From: Gloeocapsa sp. PCC 7428
GTDB lineage: Bacteria; Cyanobacteriota; Cyanobacteriia; Cyanobacteriales; Chroococcidiopsidaceae
Length of the DNA stretch: 64,000 nucleotides
Assembly (NCBI RefSeq): GCF_000317555.1
Contig: NC_019746.1
Location: forward strand, 140,467-204,466
Reading direction: 5' to 3'
The position numbers were made by a program, and so were the translations under genes. Within the stretch, counting starts at the first letter, position 1; each line of letters starts with the position of its first letter. A model generated the notes under the pieces. The model worked only from the letters and a program-made list of their open reading frames with translations, was not told the DNA's origin and ran no database searches. Of this stretch, positions 60,314-64,000 are shown in pieces.

Positions 60314-61707
60314 ATGTCAATAAAATACATTCTCAAAACAATTCTTGCTACCTGCTCAATAACAGTGACTAATTTTCTTTTATCACTAACATCTCAACCT
60401 ATATTAGCTAATCCGAGAAACCTAGAAACTTTGAGGATTTCACATCCGACCATCGCCCCCGATTGGTCATCTATGGGAAAGTCTCTATTTTGCCAATCCA
60501 TCAACAGATTATTGAGCTTGATCGCTCTTCTCAAGTGTTGAAACCTAATAATTGGACAGTGACTAACTCGTTTCGTGCAGCTTACATTGCTTGGGATGAG
60601 ACTAAGAATTTATCAGTATCTCACCGACAAGAGCAACGAGAAACTGAACGATATTTCGATTACGGCGAGTTTCCTTTAGAAGAGTTTTACAATTTGAGTT
60701 TATCTACAATTCAGGAATTTCAAAGTGGAACTTTAGAACAAGAAACGACAATAGGAATAGAAGTTAATAAAAATATTTTTCTCCTCTCTGGTGAAGGAAT
60801 TGAGTCAACTTCTGTACCCCAGAAATTTGCTAATTTTGCGCTACCCAGTCCTTATTTAGAGAAGGATTTTGTTAGTAGAAAGAACTATTTAGGTTTATTT
60901 ATCGAATCTGAAATGAATTGGGGCGATCGCTTGTCTTTAAATTTTGAAGGAACTTTAGATTTAGTGATTGACGATACGACAGATCTTCCTGAGCTAGCTT
61001 TCGTCGAACCAATTGAAAATAATAATTTTTATCCAGAAATTTCCTTAGACTATCAGCTTACCGATAGCATTTGGCTGTTTGCGAGTTGGGAATACGCTGC
61101 TGAACCGATTGCGGGAAGTGATGCGAGAAATCGACCCTTGCAACCCGAAGTCTCTCAAGGATTAGAATTAGGAATCGAAACCGAATTGAGTAAAAACTGG
61201 CTAGCAACGATTTCTTTTTATCGCGGAACACAAAATAATATTACTACCAACGACCCGAACGAACCAGACTTTGATTTACAAATAAATGAGCAATCTAGCC
61301 AATCGTGGACAGGCGAACTTAGGGGAGAAATAACTCCTGGTTGGTGGGTATACGGGTTTTATACCTACACCGATGCAAAGGTGACTGAAGATGAGGAAAT
61401 TCCAGTCGGGAATCGCGTCGAAGGGGTAGCACGTCATAGCAGTGGTTTCTGGACTAGCTATGCAATTACTCACGGTGCATGGCAAGGTTGGGGTTTGGGT
61501 GGGGGGATTTTGGTCAATGGTTCTCGCCCTGGAGATACAGCGAATAGTGTAACTTTGTCTAGTTACGTGCAAACTGATGCCGCGATTTTTTACTCGCAAG
61601 AGCATTTTAAAGCAGCACTCAGCGTGCAAAATTTATTCAATGCTGGGGTAGATGATGATGCGGTAACACCGCGATCGCTTTTTGCTACGGTATGGTTTCA
61701 GTTTTAA
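60314..61707 (+). pseudogene. TonB-dependent receptor lacking plug and early barrel
   Basis: A normal-looking signal peptide start (MSIKYILKTILATCSITVTN, ending near PILANP) runs out at a stop at 60539-60541. A shifted frame open from about 60463 then carries only barrel sequence: NNWTVTNSFR, LDYQLTDSIWLFASWEYA, LQPEVSQGLELGIETELSKN, WWVYGFYTYTDAKVTEDEE, VQNLFNAGVDDDAVTPRS, and the terminal aromatic WFQF. The AMIN and plug domains, the TonB box and the first strands are missing, which fits a large internal deletion plus frameshift. The C-terminal sequence resembles the intact receptor at 18676-21189. It is very unlikely to work as a receptor. Confidence 0.85.
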
Positions 61708-61721
61708 TTGACGACAGCATT

Positions 61722-62831
61722 CTAACTGTCTTTAATAGCTTGCTTGCCTAGAACGACTTTGTTGAGTTCGGTAACTTGGTACTGATTCACAGGAACTAAC
61801 TGCATATTAGTATCAGAGCGAATCGCTGTCATGATTTGACCGCTGATTTCGACCCGCGCTTCATAATAGCCGGATAATCCTAAATGCGGTGCAGTAAAAT
61901 CAAGGCGTACTTTTGCCCAATGTGCGTCTTGTTGCGATCGCGCTAACCACAACTGCAAGCGTTTCGCCGGAATTGGTTGTAGAATCTTACGCAATAAACC
62001 TCGCGATGCGGTTTCGCCCAACTGCACAATCTGCCCGTGCTTCTCAAATTCTAGCCAATTCCAGCCTTCGCGCATCCAAATTTCGCGTTCCGCGATTTGT
62101 TCAAACTTCTTTACACCTGCCCAACCGCGATAATATTTATATAACTCAGCCACCGCACCCTGACGATGTATAAGCGTATCTAAAATTTCGGGTTCGAGGT
62201 GTCCCCAGTAATGTCCTTGCGGTAAGTCTACTAATGTTGGAGCATATTGATGTCCGCCAAAGTGACTACATCGCCAAACGCGCAAATCTTCGCTAGAATT
62301 CTTAGCGTATCGACCGAGTTGTTTGTAAATCGGAAAGCCAAACCGCGCGCAGGCGGCATCAACATTCCCGTGCGTACAAACTAAAATATCTCTAGTTGAA
62401 TAACTCTGACGATATCGTTCAAAGGCTTCTAGCTCATTCGGCTGCTGGATAATCTGGTGTAAAATTGCGATCGCTAACCGCGTACTCTCTACGGTGGGAA
62501 CCAAATATTCTTGTTTGGTAAATTCACTGAAAAACTGCTGTGTTTTGTGGTAATATAATATACGAGTGTATCCAGGTTGCGAATACTCGCGTTCAGGCGC
62601 GATCGCGATCGCTTTCAGCTTAATGCCATGATTCAGTATCAGCTTGCGAATAAGCTTGAATATCGGTTGCGTCTGCGGATTTTCTGCGAGTAATTGTGGC
62701 GACCAAGGTTGCGGAATCTCCATAATCAGCCAATGATCAGCATAACTTGCCGAACCAATTGGGTCTTCGCCATTCGCCCTAGAAACTTCTGAACAAAATC
62801 GACACTCGGACGGTAGAGTTGAAATTGACAT
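61722..62831 (-). CDS. Sucrase/ferredoxin-like (thioredoxin-like 2Fe-2S) protein
   Basis: 369 residues of the Suc_Fer-like family. An early CRFC pair is followed by the conserved VCTHGNVDAACARFG (C152, C161) and RVWRCSHFGGHQYAPT (C188, H191, H194), a thioredoxin-like ferredoxin cluster site. The role of these proteins is poorly defined; electron transfer is the usual suggestion. ATG at 62829-62831 (minus). It converges with the receptor pseudogene (14 bp between ends) and is followed upstream by a heptamer repeat. There is no obvious link to the peptide pathway, although tailoring oxygenases need electron donors. Confidence 0.82.
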   Translation of the reverse strand: MSISTLPSECRFCSEVSRANGEDPIGSASYADHWLIMEIPQPWSPQLLAENPQTQPIFKLIRKLILNHGIKLKAIAIAPEREYSQPGYTRILYYHKTQQFFSEFTKQEYLVPTVESTRLAIAILHQIIQQPNELEAFERYRQSYSTRDILVCTHGNVDAACARFGFPIYKQLGRYAKNSSEDLRVWRCSHFGGHQYAPTLVDLPQGHYWGHLEPEILDTLIHRQGAVAELYKYYRGWAGVKKFEQIAEREIWMREGWNWLEFEKHGQIVQLGETASRGLLRKILQPIPAKRLQLWLARSQQDAHWAKVRLDFTAPHLGLSGYYEARVEISGQIMTAIRSDTNMQLVPVNQYQVTELNKVVLGKQAIKDS

Positions 62832-62839
62832 GATAATAG

Positions 62840-62872
62840 TAGAGGATGGTAATGGGTAATGGGTAATTGTTT
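62840..62872. repeat. (GGTAATG)n heptamer array
   Basis: GGTAATGGGTAATGGGTAAT between two minus-strand genes, the same family as the arrays found inside the PKS and NRPS genes. Confidence 0.8.
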
Positions 62873-62915
62873 AAAGACTATTTGCCATTCACTACTTCCT
62901 ACTGCCCACTCTCTA

Positions 62916-63794
62916 TCATCGTCTCACCCAGCCATTAATTGTAAAGCGACTATCGATAAAAGCTTGGGATGGACATTGAATTGGGCGGACTTCATGCATA
63001 TAACGACTGAGAAAAAAGACAACAGTATTATTTTCAGGCTCAACGACTTTGAATGTATTTGCTTTAATGTAGCGGTTGTTGCGAACTTCGCTGTCATAAA
63101 TGACTAATTCTCCGCCAGTGTAGGGTTTTGGTTGACGATGAAAATAGTATACGTATGTCAGTTCGCGGCTAGCAGTGTTAGGACTACCGTTATCGTTGTG
63201 AACTTTGTAAAAGTGTTGATCGTTGTGCGCAGTGAGTTGTGCCTCGATTTTAGATATGGGAAAAGGTTCGACTCCAAATATTTTTAAGATCTTTGGCGTA
63301 TAAGCTGCAACTTTTTGTGTAATGAGTTGCACAAATTCTGGAAAATTGTGTAAAACAAGTGACTTGCGATAGTTGTCTGCTTGTGTCGAGGTACTCGTTG
63401 GCACAAAATCAGCTTCGCGCTGGACAACGTATTCTAGTAAACGCTGATTTTCTGCGGGACTCAAAAAATTTTTAATCTGAAAATAGTCTGATGCTACGAT
63501 ATGGCGATCGCGCTGCTGTGGCGTATGTTGCGCAATCTTCAGCGGTGGTTTGGTAATTAATCCTACAAGGCGATCGCTTGCAAAGGTTAACATCGCATTG
63601 CCATTGTCAATCGGAATCTGGAAAAGCTGCTTCGGGCGTGCTTCTCGCATCATCGTCTCGCAAAGTTCCTGAAGTAACAAATTATCTGCATTGACAGTAT
63701 ATTCTTTGCCTCCCGCAAGCAAAATTGTTACTGCAAGTTCACTCGGCTGCTTTGCGTGCGTCAATAATTCGCTTGTATACCTATTGCCTTTCAT
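62916..63794 (-). CDS. 2OG-Fe(II) oxygenase, prolyl-4-hydroxylase-like
   Basis: 292 residues. The C-terminal two thirds form a double-stranded beta-helix oxygenase: VHNDNG gives the H199-x-D201 iron pair, MHEV the distal H267, and SRFTINGW the R283 that holds 2-oxoglutarate. YVYYFHRQPKPYTGGELVIYD is the family core. The first 85 residues form a separate, unrecognised N-terminal part. ATG at 63794 on the minus strand. These enzymes hydroxylate protein or amino-acid side chains using O2 and 2-oxoglutarate. Its distance and opposite strand argue against a strict operon with the NRPS, but Asn/Asp beta-hydroxylation would suit a metallophore (speculative). Confidence 0.85.
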   Translation of the reverse strand: MKGNRYTSELLTHAKQPSELAVTILLAGGKEYTVNADNLLLQELCETMMREARPKQLFQIPIDNGNAMLTFASDRLVGLITKPPLKIAQHTPQQRDRHIVASDYFQIKNFLSPAENQRLLEYVVQREADFVPTSTSTQADNYRKSLVLHNFPEFVQLITQKVAAYTPKILKIFGVEPFPISKIEAQLTAHNDQHFYKVHNDNGSPNTASRELTYVYYFHRQPKPYTGGELVIYDSEVRNNRYIKANTFKVVEPENNTVVFFLSRYMHEVRPIQCPSQAFIDSRFTINGWVRR

Positions 63795-64000
63795 TTTTGT
63801 TGCTACTTGTCAAAATTGAATGAAAATATTTCTCAATTATCTATGAAATCTAACGAACATCATGTACAATTCATGATTAATTCTACATTGACTAACAAGT
63901 GAGTCGTAGGCTGTCAAACAGCTTATCTGCAAAGCTTTCAGTGAAGTGTAGCATTTTAATACTTTTTTTTGCCGTTTAGTAGAAATCCTAGTTAGTCTTA

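Overview
The window reads as cyanobacterial chromosome. The HIP1 octamer GCGATCGC recurs throughout, including inside coding sequence. Short 7-bp tandem repeats of the (GGTAATT)n kind fill intergenic gaps. The protein families also fit: AMIN-domain TonB receptor, FAAL/PKS/NRPS hybrid megasynthases, Uma2 nucleases, Suc_Fer-like protein. The genus cannot be fixed from this sequence alone.

Layout. (1) Positions 1-4258: a type I secretion ABC exporter (5' end cut by the window) and its HlyD-type adaptor. (2) 4259-6323: a decayed strip with an iron-siderophore binding-protein pseudogene, an ISAs1-like transposase remnant and interspersed repeats. (3) 6324-14581, minus strand: two very large paralogous secreted proteins built of Calx-beta-like and PPC-like domains, the likely cargo of the exporter. 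(4) 15244-17344: a cytoplasmic-looking serine hydrolase of the class C beta-lactamase/PBP type and a Uma2 nuclease. (5) 17371-21189, minus strand: an MFS exporter and an AMIN-TonB siderophore receptor in one operon. (6) 21823-60182, plus strand: a roughly 38-kb assembly line in the order FAAL-ACAD-ACP, two fully reducing C-methylating PKS modules, a KS-AT-KR-carrier module, a luciferase-like monooxygenase, a C-A-PCP-E NRPS, a C-A-PCP-C-A-PCP-E NRPS, and a membrane-anchored tyrosinase. (7) 60314-63794: a plug-less TonB receptor pseudogene, a Suc_Fer-like protein and a 2OG-Fe(II) oxygenase.

Working together (inference). A fatty acid is activated by FAAL and possibly desaturated by the fused dehydrogenase. 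It is extended by three malonyl units (all three AT domains carry HAFH), the first two methylated and reduced. The chain is then condensed with about three amino acids. My reading of the adenylation codes is Asn, a basic residue and Val. The first and third would be epimerised, giving a methyl-branched lipo-tripeptide. The MFS exporter and TonB receptor next door, two iron-uptake pseudogenes and two Fur-like palindromes suggest, but do not prove, a metallophore. The line ends in an epimerase with no thioesterase. The stand-alone PBP-type hydrolase at 15244-16596 is a plausible in-trans releasing enzyme.

The most unusual structural observation is that repeats normally found between genes (heptamer arrays, the ACCACAGAGACGCAGAG repeat, and the CCCCTAAATCC repeat) also lie in frame inside the megasynthase genes at about a dozen places, mostly in interdomain linkers. 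Related copies sit just before the start codons of four genes of the cluster.
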